This document shows, one piece after another, positions 1-8,228 of a stretch of DNA of 43,347 nucleotides. Numbering within the stretch: position 1 is the stretch's first letter; the number at the start of each line of letters is the position of its first letter. The notes under the pieces are model-generated. The model did not search any database. It had not been told where the DNA came from and worked only from the letters and a program-made list of their open reading frames with translations. The DNA is from Promethearchaeota archaeon (GTDB lineage Archaea > Asgardarchaeota > Lokiarchaeia > Sigyniarchaeales > SOKP01). Location: positions 1 to 43,347 of the forward strand of contig JAEOSU010000068.1 of assembly GCA_016840165.1 (NCBI GenBank), in the 5' to 3' direction. Made by a program: the position numbers and the translations under genes.

Positions 1-985
1 CCTTTTGCTCCTATTCCCAGTTCATCCAAGCGAATTGCACGTCAGCACTGGTGCAGACCTCCATCGTCCTTTCGAACGACTTCATCTTGACCAGGAATAG
101 ATCGACCGGCTTCGGGTATTATAGCAGGGACTTTTGGCCCTTTAAGACCATTCCTCTGGCCTAATCCCTTAGAAGGATTCATTATATCCTTTTGGAGTGG
201 CAGAACCACCCCTGAGTATATAAATCTTCCTAATGTGCTAATTAGGTTGCAGGAATATCGGTTTCCCTTTGCCTACATGTTGATAAACACTTAAGCTCGC
301 CACTACTATAAACTCCCTGGCCAATGATTCCAGACTGATGATGCAACCCTAGTCCTCTGGACTCTGATATTCTGTCACCAGAACCCATTCGTCCAGAATC
401 TGTCCTTTCAGGCTGCATCCTTAATAAGCTATTTGGTTTCAAGCGCTTTTCACGACCCTTCCGGGTTTCTTTTCATCTTTTGCTCACGCTACTATTGCAC
501 TATCGGTCTTGGGGTATATTTAGATTTACCAGCGTGTATCTGGTTTATTCATACGAGAAAACCATCCCGCATTACTCGGGAACGCTCGCAGCAGCCTTTC
601 AAATTACGGTTACGCGGCTATCACGCTCTATGGCCCGGCATTTCAGAGGTATTCACCTTCTTTGGGGCGGCCGTACGAGGTCCTCACACCACATTTCCAC
701 TAGGTTTCCCTAGGGATTCGGTTTGATCTATTCCGCTTTCGCTCGCCGTTACTCACGGAATCACTATTGTTTTCTTTTCCTCCTGGTACTAAAATGTTTT
801 ACTTCCCAGGGTTCCCTTTCCCTATAGGGAATCTTGCGGATTATTAGGCCGCAAGTGGATGTCCAATTCGAGAATCTCGGGGTCAATGTCTACATGCGAC
901 TAACCCGAGCTTATCGCAGCTTGTTACGCTCTTCATCGGTACCCAAGCCAAGATATCCACCAAATAGCGTAGGCGTTTTGGCGTC
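1..985 (-). rRNA. 23S ribosomal RNA, 5' part (partial)
   Basis: Read on the minus strand, the segment matches the universally conserved 5' domain of LSU rRNA: a GGTGGAT element at 961-955, followed by the helix reading GATGAAGAGCGTAACAAGCT and then GCGATAAGC. The conserved domain I/II elements around 660-480 and the CCGAAGCCGGTCGATCT region near 110-95 follow in order. The gene runs off the left edge of the window at roughly E. coli position 810, so about the first third is present. The mature 5' end is an estimate, set about 23 nt before GGTGGAT. The stretch around 120-270 looks longer than the bacterial counterpart and may be an expansion segment. No 16S or 5S gene lies next to it. Confidence 0.95.
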
Positions 986-1352
986 TACTCAAGGAAAGAT
1001 TCAGATTGCTTGTATTAAGGCATCTTAATTCGGAGACAATAAGAAATTATAATATATTTATGAGACGAATTATTGAAAATTATTTCAATAAAGAGGGAGT
1101 ATGTTCCTATGAACACAAATTTAACGTGTTTGGCTTGGAAATCTTAAAACAACCAAAGTGATGGTCATTTTAAGCACTTACGTCCTGTAGCATGAGATAT
1201 TAAGATTTTTATTATTCATGTACTTCAGTAAGGCCGTTGCCAGTCATTGGTGATACATCATCGAAAATTGATGAGATAAGTTTCTCAACCAATAACTTGT
1301 CGAAAGAATTAAGGTTTGTTCAAAAGATACTAAAATTCAATCGACAAAATAT

Positions 1353-1380
1353 TAAAATTTTTACTTAATTAAAAATTTTA
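1353..1380. repeat. AT-only inverted repeat in the 23S leader
   Basis: TAAAATTTTT (1353-1362) and its exact reverse complement (1371-1380) flank an 8-nt spacer. It is made only of A and T and has no long T-run behind it, so its function is unknown and it may be compositional. Confidence 0.4.
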
Positions 1381-1419
1381 TGGTATGAATTCTTTTGCTT
1401 TATTTACGCTTTATTAAGA

Positions 1420-1427
1420 TATATAAG
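1420..1427. promoter_or_regulatory. TATA-box-like element
   Basis: TATATAAG reads as an archaeal TATA box on the plus strand. Initiation would fall near 1447-1450, about 70 nt before the DUF72 ATG. The core is near-palindromic and could equally serve the minus-strand 23S transcript. In such AT-rich DNA the assignment is weak. Confidence 0.3.
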
Positions 1428-1518
1428 CGATAATCAATTGGAGTCTCTTCTAACAAATAGAATAATCTTTAAAGTTTAAGTATGAATAGAATAAATTAAT
1501 AATTGAATAAGAAAAAAA

Positions 1519-2388
1519 ATGGCGTTAGATGTATTAATTGGGACTTCTGGATGGAGTTATGATGAGTGGATAGGTCCATTTTATCCAAAAGGTTTACGAA
1601 AAGAAGATTTTCTTACGTATTATTCTCAGGTTTTTTATACTAATGAAATAAATACCACATTCTATAATATTCCTTCTATTAATATCGTTAGAAATTGGGT
1701 TAAGAAAACCCCAGAGAAGTTTAGATTTTGTGCAAAAATTCCAAAGGCTATCACCCATGATGCAAAACTTGAATTAAACAGATGTTTGAAGTCATTAGAT
1801 TCTTTTTTGAAAGCAATGCAACCATTAATGAGTTCTGGAAAACTACTCGCTTTTTTAGTTCAATTACCGCCATTCTTTAAAAAAGAAGAAAATTTAGCTG
1901 ACTTAAAAGATTTTATTGAAGAATGGCCGTTAGATTATAAACATGATGAACCCTATTTAGTTATAGAATTTAGAGATTTATCTTGGATGGAAGAGGAAGT
2001 GTTTAATTATCTCAAAAAGAAAAAATTAACTTATTGTGCTGTAATCGAGCCGTTGTTACCTCCAAGGATGGATATCACCAATAAAGATTTTAGCTATATA
2101 AGATTTCATGGATATGGTAAAAATCCATGGTTTGATTATGATTTTAATGAAGAAGAAATAAAGAAATGGGCACTAAAAGTAAAAAATATGATCAATAATT
2201 CTAATAAAATCGGAATTTATTTTAATAATCATTTTTCTGGCTATGCGGTCAAGAATTCACTTATGATGATGAGGGAGTTAAAAATTAAACCTAAGAATTA
2301 TCCTGAGGATATAGATTTATTAAATATTCAAAAAAAGACAGGAGTTTATTCAAAAGATCAAAAGGGTTTAGATGATTTTTTAAAATAA
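1519..2388 (+). CDS. DUF72 (YecE-like) family protein
   Basis: A 289-residue protein with the DUF72 signature set. GTSGWSYDEW lies at residues 8-17, EINTTFYNIP at 43-52 and a CAKIPKAITH segment at 71-80. RFHGYG is at 195-200 and YFNNHFSG at 234-241, the place of the family's 'fNNh..g.a..na' signature. The family is a TIM-barrel fold of unknown biochemical role, found across bacteria and archaea, so no reaction can be assigned. The length is normal. The ATG start directly follows an A-rich run with no clear Shine-Dalgarno. The gene is followed 29 nt later by the ketopantoate reductase gene on the same strand, which suggests co-transcription. Confidence 0.9.
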   Translation: MALDVLIGTSGWSYDEWIGPFYPKGLRKEDFLTYYSQVFYTNEINTTFYNIPSINIVRNWVKKTPEKFRFCAKIPKAITHDAKLELNRCLKSLDSFLKAMQPLMSSGKLLAFLVQLPPFFKKEENLADLKDFIEEWPLDYKHDEPYLVIEFRDLSWMEEEVFNYLKKKKLTYCAVIEPLLPPRMDITNKDFSYIRFHGYGKNPWFDYDFNEEEIKKWALKVKNMINNSNKIGIYFNNHFSGYAVKNSLMMMRELKIKPKNYPEDIDLLNIQKKTGVYSKDQKGLDDFLK

Positions 2389-2417
2389 AATAAATAAAAT
2401 TAAAAAATTTTTTAGTT

Positions 2418-3392
2418 ATGATAAAGTTTGGATTCATCGGTGCTGGGGCTATTGGGAGCTTATTCGGGGGATATCTTGCGAATATAAAAGAGAAAGAAAT
2501 GGATATAAGTCTTTTTTGCTCTCATGATCATGCTATTACTATTAAAAATCATGGTCTTAAAATTAAGTCCGAGAATGGAATTATAACTTTAAAGAATTTA
2601 AATATATATGACAGAACTAATAAAAAGCCATTTATGAAGAACCTTGATTTTGATTATCTCATTTTAACAACAAAAACATATGATACAAAAAGAGCAATAA
2701 ATCAATACTTAGACATAATTAAAAAAAGTAAGTGGTTTGTAATTTTACAGAATGGTCTTGGAAATGAAGAAATAATTCAACCATATGTTAAGAAAGAGAA
2801 AATTATGAGAATTGTAACTTCTCATGGCGCAATTTTAACTCAACCGGGTCATGTGACTCATACTGGAAAAGGTTTTACATATATTGGTTTTCCATATTTA
2901 AGATCCGTTGAAACTGAGCTTGATTTACGTCAAGATATCCTATTAAGTCTGGAACGTTTAAATTTTCTCTTAAATCTAGCAGGTTTTAATTCTAAAATTG
3001 AACTTGATATTTTAACACGCGTATGGCAAAAGGCAATAGTTAATATTGGAATTAATGCAATTGGGGCTCTAACTCATTTAAATAATGGAAAACTTATTGG
3101 TAATGAAGGTTTGAGGGAGTTAATGGAGGAGGCTGTCATAGAAGCTTTTGAAGTTGGAAGTAAAATGAATATATCCTTATCCAAAGATGATTGTATATCT
3201 CTTACATATTCGGTTGCTAATAAGACATATAATAATAAGAATTCGATGCTACAAGATATATTAAATGGAAAACGGACAGAAATTGATTATCTAAATGGAA
3301 AAGTTGTTGATTTAGCAAAGAAATATGGAATTAAAGTGGCAGTAAACAAAGTTTTAACGAATTTAATAAAAGGATTAGAAATTGGATTATGA
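2418..3392 (+). CDS. panE: 2-dehydropantoate 2-reductase (ketopantoate reductase)
   Basis: Cytosolic NADPH-dependent reduction of ketopantoate to pantoate, in coenzyme A synthesis. The 324 residues begin with a Rossmann dinucleotide motif, GAGAIG at 8-13. A conserved LQNGLGNEE segment follows at 110-118. The helical C-terminal domain carries WQKAIVNIGINA (about 203-214), where K205 and N209 match the catalytic Lys and conserved Asn of the family. Length and architecture are normal. It lies 29 nt after the DUF72 gene, and its 3' end overlaps the convergent acetyltransferase gene by 6 nt. Phosphopantothenate synthetase and pantoate kinase genes are also in the window, which supports a CoA role over other ApbA/PanE-family members. 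Confidence 0.88.
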   Translation: MIKFGFIGAGAIGSLFGGYLANIKEKEMDISLFCSHDHAITIKNHGLKIKSENGIITLKNLNIYDRTNKKPFMKNLDFDYLILTTKTYDTKRAINQYLDIIKKSKWFVILQNGLGNEEIIQPYVKKEKIMRIVTSHGAILTQPGHVTHTGKGFTYIGFPYLRSVETELDLRQDILLSLERLNFLLNLAGFNSKIELDILTRVWQKAIVNIGINAIGALTHLNNGKLIGNEGLRELMEEAVIEAFEVGSKMNISLSKDDCISLTYSVANKTYNNKNSMLQDILNGKRTEIDYLNGKVVDLAKKYGIKVAVNKVLTNLIKGLEIGL

Positions 3393-3920
3393 TTTCTTGA
3401 CTTTTAAAGTCATATAATAGGCATTTTCTCCGTCACGATAATATTTGCTTTTAATAATTTGAGTGTTAAATTTAAATTTCTTATAGAGACCAATAGCCGT
3501 ATAATTGCTTACTCTTACTTCTAAAACATATTCATCAATGCTATTTTTTTTTATCTTTTCCATTGACTTTTTTAGCAAGGAAGAGGCAATCCCCCGTTTC
3601 CGATATTTTTTGGATACTGCGATTGAAACTAAATGACCTTTATTCTCTAATTTTAGATTATCAAGGGAGGGTATCTTTTCTACTCTCCACATTATATATC
3701 CAATCACTTTTCCTTTATTATTACAAGCAACTAAAAAAGATTCTGGGTAATTATCTAGAATACTCTTATAAAAGAAGTAAGGATAATCTTCTGGTAATTC
3801 TTTTTCGTTTACTCGGATAACTCCTTCTAGGTCTTCCAAAATACATCGCCTTATTGTAATTGGATCGTTTTTCTCGAACAAATGGTAAAAGTTGGTTCTT
3901 GTGTCTTTATCAGTACCCAT
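3387..3920 (-). CDS. GNAT N-acetyltransferase, RimI/Ard1-like (protein N-terminal acetylation)
   Basis: A 177-residue single GNAT domain. After the IRRCILEDLEGVIRVNE helix (about 23-39) come the central strands and the acetyl-CoA loop RKRGIA at 107-112, in the context VSIAVSKKYRKRGIASSLL. The late motif NYTAIGLYKKFKF lies near residues 140-152. Spacing and sequence resemble archaeal Ard1/RimI and eukaryotic Naa10/Naa50 enzymes, which acetylate protein N-termini co-translationally; this assignment is by family resemblance. The gene converges on panE with a 6-nt overlap. The ATG at 3920 is the first in frame. About 110 nt of AT-rich spacer separate it from the phosphopantothenate synthetase stop. 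Confidence 0.75.
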   Translation of the reverse strand: MGTDKDTRTNFYHLFEKNDPITIRRCILEDLEGVIRVNEKELPEDYPYFFYKSILDNYPESFLVACNNKGKVIGYIMWRVEKIPSLDNLKLENKGHLVSIAVSKKYRKRGIASSLLKKSMEKIKKNSIDEYVLEVRVSNYTAIGLYKKFKFNTQIIKSKYYRDGENAYYMTLKVKKS

Positions 3921-4027
3921 TTTAATTTTCGATATTAGTATATTTACATCAAATTAATGATTTGAATATATAAAAATTATTTTATGTGTTTTTAAGCTTT
4001 ATTAAAGCGTAAATTTATAGCTAAAAA

Positions 4028-4831
4028 TCAATTCTTCACAATTTCAAATGCTTTTCTTTTTTGAGATTTAATATATTTAATAATAAAATTCAATGCTGTT
4101 TGAATAGTTTTTTGATTATTATATTTTACTAAAATTTTGGTCAAGAATGACTGGTCTTTATGCCTCATTTCTTTACTAAACTTTATCATTTTTGGTAAAG
4201 CTCTAACAATGTTGTCTATTATAGTTATATCAGCCCAAATTGAAGTTCTACTTAATGGATTTAGATCAATTGCAATAACTTTTTTACCCAATTTTTTAAG
4301 AGCCTCTGTTCTATCACCATCTTCAAGTGGAACAAATACCACATCTGCTGAATAAATACCATCTGGATCTACCCTTCTACGATTACTAGATAGTTCCTTA
4401 ATTTCAATCATTTTATCCTCTTCAATTCCTAAGATTTCTAATGCCCCCTCTCTTTTCAATAATTTTTGTATAGCTTTAATTCTACCCTCTTTACCATAAA
4501 AAAGATTGATTTCAAGCGGTGCTTTTGTATATTGGGAAAGCTTAACTAACTCTTTTGCACATAAGGCAGCAGAATTACCATTTACACTTATAATAGGCTT
4601 TTTTGCTAAAAGTAATAAGGCTACAGCTGCTTCAATTGCATTCTTAGCAAAAACATTAGTTTTCTCTCCCAAAATATAATCAAAACACTCTCCTCGACCG
4701 TGAGCGATCAAACCCGCTTCTGTCACCACTAAATTCTGCAGTCCTTCAATAATTTTATGCCTATGTTTTAGGCTAAGATATCGAGGATGATCAATTGGTA
4801 CGTCTTCAACTTGTTTTTCATTCGAATTCAT
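4028..4831 (-). CDS. 4-phosphopantoate--beta-alanine ligase (archaeal phosphopantothenate synthetase)
   Basis: A 267-residue protein of the archaeal-specific phosphopantothenate synthetase family (formerly DUF137). It joins 4-phosphopantoate and beta-alanine with ATP, replacing bacterial PanC in archaeal CoA synthesis. Visible family motifs are AHGRGE (43-48), SVNGNSAAL (82-90), DPDG (155-158) and PLEDGDRTEAL (168-178). A C-terminal Lys-rich helix follows. Length is normal. The upstream pathway enzyme, pantoate kinase, is at 27216-28166, so the pathway genes are dispersed. The gene is divergent from aRF1 across a spacer of about 80 nt that must hold both promoters. Confidence 0.93.
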   Translation of the reverse strand: MNSNEKQVEDVPIDHPRYLSLKHRHKIIEGLQNLVVTEAGLIAHGRGECFDYILGEKTNVFAKNAIEAAVALLLLAKKPIISVNGNSAALCAKELVKLSQYTKAPLEINLFYGKEGRIKAIQKLLKREGALEILGIEEDKMIEIKELSSNRRRVDPDGIYSADVVFVPLEDGDRTEALKKLGKKVIAIDLNPLSRTSIWADITIIDNIVRALPKMIKFSKEMRHKDQSFLTKILVKYNNQKTIQTALNFIIKYIKSQKRKAFEIVKN

Positions 4832-4912
4832 TAAATAAATATTAACTATTATAGTTGTTTTTATAATTGAGAATAAAGAAAAACTATTAATCTTTTGGTT
4901 CTTTTATCACCG

Positions 4913-6199
4913 ATGTTGATTGAAATGGAAAAAGATAAACACAAAAAAAGCAATGATTTAAAGATTTTTCGCACAAAGCAATTATTAGAAGAATTAAGAT
5001 CTAAAAAAGGATTTCACACAGAGTTAGTTTCGTTATATATTCCTCATGATCGTAAGATTTCAGATATTACTAATCATTTAAAAAATGAAATTAGTGAAAG
5101 TCAGAATATAAAATCAAAATTAACAAGAAAAAATGTATTAGATAGCATCTCAAGTCTGTTAGGACAACTTAAAAACATTGATGATGTTCCTGAAAATGGA
5201 TTAGTTATGTTTTCTGGAGCAATACCTCAAAGTAATACCGCCGGCACAGAGAAAAATGAGCTATATATTGTAGATCCTCCCGAACCTGTACAAACATTCC
5301 GCTATCATTGCGCAAGCGAGTTCTTATTATGGCCTTTGGAAGATATGTTAGAAGCAAAAGAGACATACGGCCTTTTAGTTATTGGAAGACAAGAATCTGC
5401 TGTTGGTTACGTTAAGGGAAATCATGTTGAGGTAGTGAGAGAGTTTACTTCAGGTATTCATGGAAAACATCGTGCAGGTGGACAATCTCAGAGAAGATAT
5501 GAAAGACTTATAGAAGAGGGAGAAAAACAATTTTATAGAAGGATTTCCGATGAGGTTAATGAACTATTTCTATCAATAGAGGATTTACAAGGCATCTTTA
5601 TCGGTGGCCCTGGCCCTTCTAAAGAGAAATTTTATAATGATGAAAGTTTAGATTATCGCTTGAGAGAGAAGATTTTAGATGTTGTAGACCTAGGATATGG
5701 AGGATCTGAAGGGATTCGCGCTTTAATAGAAAAGGTTAAAGATAAAATTGAGAATGTAAAATATATCCGAGAAAAGCAAGTTGTCCAACGCTTCATGAAA
5801 GAAATTTCAAATGATACGGGATTAGCTACATATGGATTAGAAGAAGTACAAAAAGCTCTAAATTATGGTGCAGTTGATACTTTAATACTCTCTGAAAATT
5901 TAGATACTTATAAATTTGTCGTTCAATGTTCGAATTGCGATTTTCAAGAAGTTCACACCTCGAAATTAATGAATATTGCTGATTTAGAATCAGAGTTACA
6001 AGAGCAAAATTGCCCTGACTGCGGATCTAATGCATTCAATATAGTTAAGAAGATCTCACTGATTGAAGAGTTAGGAGAGACGGCAGAATCAACTGGCTCT
6101 GATGTTGAGATCATTTCCTCGCAAACGGAGGAAGGGGAAATGTTATATAGCACTTTTGGTGGAATAGTTGCAATATTGCGCTATAAAATAAATTATTAA
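4913..6199 (+). CDS. prf1: Peptide chain release factor aRF1 (eRF1 family)
   Basis: Recognises all three stop codons in the ribosomal A site and triggers peptidyl-tRNA hydrolysis. From the ATG at 4913 it is 428 residues. NIKS, the stop-codon recognition motif, is near residues 65-68. The catalytic GGQ is near 189-191, in AGGQSQRRYERL. The C-terminal domain has paired cysteines (CSNC and CPDC) forming the archaeal aRF1 zinc site. The frame is also open upstream to a TTG at 4895, and another ATG is at 4925. I prefer 4913, but 4925 is possible. Get3 follows after about 30 nt on the same strand, a likely two-gene operon. Confidence 0.96.
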   Translation: MLIEMEKDKHKKSNDLKIFRTKQLLEELRSKKGFHTELVSLYIPHDRKISDITNHLKNEISESQNIKSKLTRKNVLDSISSLLGQLKNIDDVPENGLVMFSGAIPQSNTAGTEKNELYIVDPPEPVQTFRYHCASEFLLWPLEDMLEAKETYGLLVIGRQESAVGYVKGNHVEVVREFTSGIHGKHRAGGQSQRRYERLIEEGEKQFYRRISDEVNELFLSIEDLQGIFIGGPGPSKEKFYNDESLDYRLREKILDVVDLGYGGSEGIRALIEKVKDKIENVKYIREKQVVQRFMKEISNDTGLATYGLEEVQKALNYGAVDTLILSENLDTYKFVVQCSNCDFQEVHTSKLMNIADLESELQEQNCPDCGSNAFNIVKKISLIEELGETAESTGSDVEIISSQTEEGEMLYSTFGGIVAILRYKINY

Positions 6200-6228
6200 T
6201 TTTTAAAAGTATATTAAATGTGATTTTC

Positions 6229-7224
6229 ATGAAAGACTTATTGTTAAATTTACAATTTTTATTCTTTGGGGGAAAAGGAGGTGTTGGTAAAACAACCTGT
6301 GCTATGAGTTGCGCAATTTGGGCAGCTGAACATGGGAGGAATACTTTAATAATAAGTACTGACCCCGCCCATTCTTTAGGAGATAGTTTGGGTATTAATC
6401 TAAAGCTTGGTGAATTAACTCCAATAGAGGAGATCCAAAAACTCACAGCATTAGAAATTGACCCTCAAAAAAAGATTACAGAACTAAAGGATATTGCAGA
6501 TATGAATCCTATAAAGGAAATGGGAATGGGGGGTATGATGGGTGAGATGGTTCAAGGAATGTTTGAGGGTATGATAGGAGATAATGAACAAGAAAATCCC
6601 TTAAATCCACCGGGAATTGATGAAACTTTAGCATTTGGAAAAGTATTGGAATATATTGAGACAAATCACGAGTTTGATCTGATTATCTTTGATACTGCTC
6701 CAACAGGACACACTTTAAGGCTTTTAGGCTTACCAGAAACTCTTTCTAGTTGGATTGGTCGAATATTAAAATTGCGACTAAGATTAGGAAAATTTTTTGG
6801 AAAATTCAAAAGCTTGTTTGGTGGTGAGAATACCCAATCAGATAATTCTCTTGAAGTTTTAGAGAGAATGAATGATTCTATCCTAAGAGCGAGAGAGGAT
6901 TTAACAGATTCAAAGAAAAATTCTTTTGTGATTGTAATGATTCCGGAGGAAATGGCAATAGCAGAAACTGGGAGGTTGTTAAATGAGTTGATAAGATATA
7001 AAATTCCTAATTCCTTTATAATAGTGAATCAATGCTATGAAGATGAATCAGAATTATGTGCTTTCTGTAAATCAAGAAGAGAAATGCAGAAAAAAAATCT
7101 ACAAAAGATTACCAAGATTTTTAAAGATAAATTAGGAAAAGAAATAATCATAGCACCCTTATATAAAGATGAGATTAGAAAAATTGAGAGTCTAAAAGAA
7201 TTTGGAAAGCATTTAATTCATTAA
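6229..7224 (+). CDS. get3: Get3/ArsA-family ATPase, tail-anchored protein targeting factor
   Basis: A cytosolic P-loop ATPase of 331 residues from the ATG at 6229; a GTG at 6220 is an alternative. The deviant Walker A GGKGGVGKTT is at 14-23 and the switch DTAPTGHTLRLL near 155-166. A Met-rich segment at about 92-115 (MGMGGMMGEMVQGMFEGM) matches the client-binding region of archaeal Get3 and argues against an arsenite pump. A CAFC pair near 277-280 corresponds to the inter-subunit zinc cysteines of Get3/TRC40. Two small proteins elsewhere in the window (25173-25397 and 26118-26345) end in single membrane segments and are possible clients. It follows aRF1 closely. Confidence 0.9.
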   Translation: MKDLLLNLQFLFFGGKGGVGKTTCAMSCAIWAAEHGRNTLIISTDPAHSLGDSLGINLKLGELTPIEEIQKLTALEIDPQKKITELKDIADMNPIKEMGMGGMMGEMVQGMFEGMIGDNEQENPLNPPGIDETLAFGKVLEYIETNHEFDLIIFDTAPTGHTLRLLGLPETLSSWIGRILKLRLRLGKFFGKFKSLFGGENTQSDNSLEVLERMNDSILRAREDLTDSKKNSFVIVMIPEEMAIAETGRLLNELIRYKIPNSFIIVNQCYEDESELCAFCKSRREMQKKNLQKITKIFKDKLGKEIIIAPLYKDEIRKIESLKEFGKHLIH

Positions 7225-7228
7225 TTAT

Positions 7229-8200
7229 TCAATTCTCAACTGTAGCCTTTAGGGTACAATATCTGCATAATTCATTGCTTCCAGAGGGATATCCGCATTT
7301 TTTACATAAACGATATGGGGTTTCTTTTTTTTTATAATAAATTAATTCAGAGAGTTCTAAGAAGCAGTTAAGGAGATTAAATTCAATTTCAGGGCTCATA
7401 TTCTTAGTTTCTTGAATGAATTTCAGTACTCTTTTTCTTAAGATGGGATCTTTCTCTCTATAAGGACAGTGTTTTGGATAATAATGAATATTTTTTAGAT
7501 TTATATACAATTCTAATTCATCTTCAGGTAGTCTCATTAAAGGAAAAATCTTATTGATAAAGAATTTACTTAGAACTTTTTGTTCCTTTCTGAAAGGATA
7601 TTGATTACCAATTAGCTCAACCCTCTTATAAAGAATATTCATTAAAAATGTTTCTGCGAAATCAGTGAGATTATGTCCTAAGGCTAATTTTGATCCCCCG
7701 AGTTCTTTCGCATAATCATTAAGTAATCTCCGTCGTATTGTGGCACAATAATTACATGCATACATATAATCATCGCTAGAATTTTTTTGGTTCACAATTT
7801 CGTTTAATGTTAAGCCAAATTCATGTTTAAATGAAATTATATGATGCTCAATAGCAAACTTTTTGCAGAATTCTTTAGCAATATTAATACTTTGATCTCG
7901 ATATCCTTCAATACCTTCATCAATAGTGAGCGCGATTAAATCTTTTGAATTATATGTTTCTTGCTGAATTCGAATTAAATTATATAATAGGGCGGTAGAG
8001 TCTTTTCCTCCTGAAAAACCAATCACTATTAAGTCGTCAGGATTAAGCATGTTATATTTAGAGATGGTCCTATTTATGATTTTCTCGATACTTTTTATAA
8101 AGCAATCATTACATAGAAATTGGCCTGAGTGTTGTCTATATAAATTGGAACTCTTTCCACATAATGTACAGTTTTTTCTAATTGGAGATTGATGGTTCAT
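7229..8200 (-). CDS. tRNA 2-thiolation enzyme, Ncs6/Ctu1/TtuA family
   Basis: A 323-residue PP-loop ATP pyrophosphatase that probably thiolates a tRNA uridine (U34 or U54). An N-terminal zinc knuckle has CTLC at 11-14 and CNDC at 30-33. The PP-loop SGGKDS is at 63-68. C149 and C152 (CNYC) with C245 (KHCPY) match the Cys triad that binds an Fe-S cluster in TtuA/Ncs6. A C-terminal zinc knuckle has CKKC at 299-302 and CRYC at 312-315. This architecture is typical for the family. The TtuA versus Ctu1 choice cannot be made by eye. It lies 28 nt downstream of the S2P protease gene on the same strand, so the two are probably co-transcribed. Confidence 0.9.
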   Translation of the reverse strand: MNHQSPIRKNCTLCGKSSNLYRQHSGQFLCNDCFIKSIEKIINRTISKYNMLNPDDLIVIGFSGGKDSTALLYNLIRIQQETYNSKDLIALTIDEGIEGYRDQSINIAKEFCKKFAIEHHIISFKHEFGLTLNEIVNQKNSSDDYMYACNYCATIRRRLLNDYAKELGGSKLALGHNLTDFAETFLMNILYKRVELIGNQYPFRKEQKVLSKFFINKIFPLMRLPEDELELYINLKNIHYYPKHCPYREKDPILRKRVLKFIQETKNMSPEIEFNLLNCFLELSELIYYKKKETPYRLCKKCGYPSGSNELCRYCTLKATVEN

Positions 8201-8228
8201 TTGAATCTATTTCACTTTTAGGTTTATA

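Larger units (their letters stand above)
986..1518. other. 533-nt intergenic region, 23S leader and DUF72 upstream region
   Basis: No convincing coding frame is present. On the minus strand this is the leader of the 23S gene and should contain its promoter and processing stem, but I could not identify a bulge-helix-bulge with confidence. On the plus strand it is upstream of the DUF72 gene. It holds one AT-only inverted repeat (1353-1380) and one TATA-like element (1420-1427). No tRNA fold was found. Confidence 0.6.

Noticed and set aside
242..1028. Open frames over the left edge of the window
   Set aside because: They lie inside the 23S rRNA gene and match conserved rRNA sequence, so they are not protein genes.
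1210..1265. Possible C/D-box sRNA on the minus strand of the 23S leader (ATGATGT then CTGA)
   Set aside because: The C-box is imperfect, there is no clear D'/C' pair and no terminal stem. The short motifs are expected by chance in AT-rich DNA.
1353..1380. AT inverted repeat as a transcription terminator
   Set aside because: The stem has only A and T and no long T-run follows on either strand, and it sits upstream of both flanking genes rather than downstream.
6229..7224. Arsenite-transporting ATPase ArsA
   Set aside because: Single ATPase domain, Met-rich client region and CxxC pair fit Get3. No ArsB or ArsR gene is nearby.
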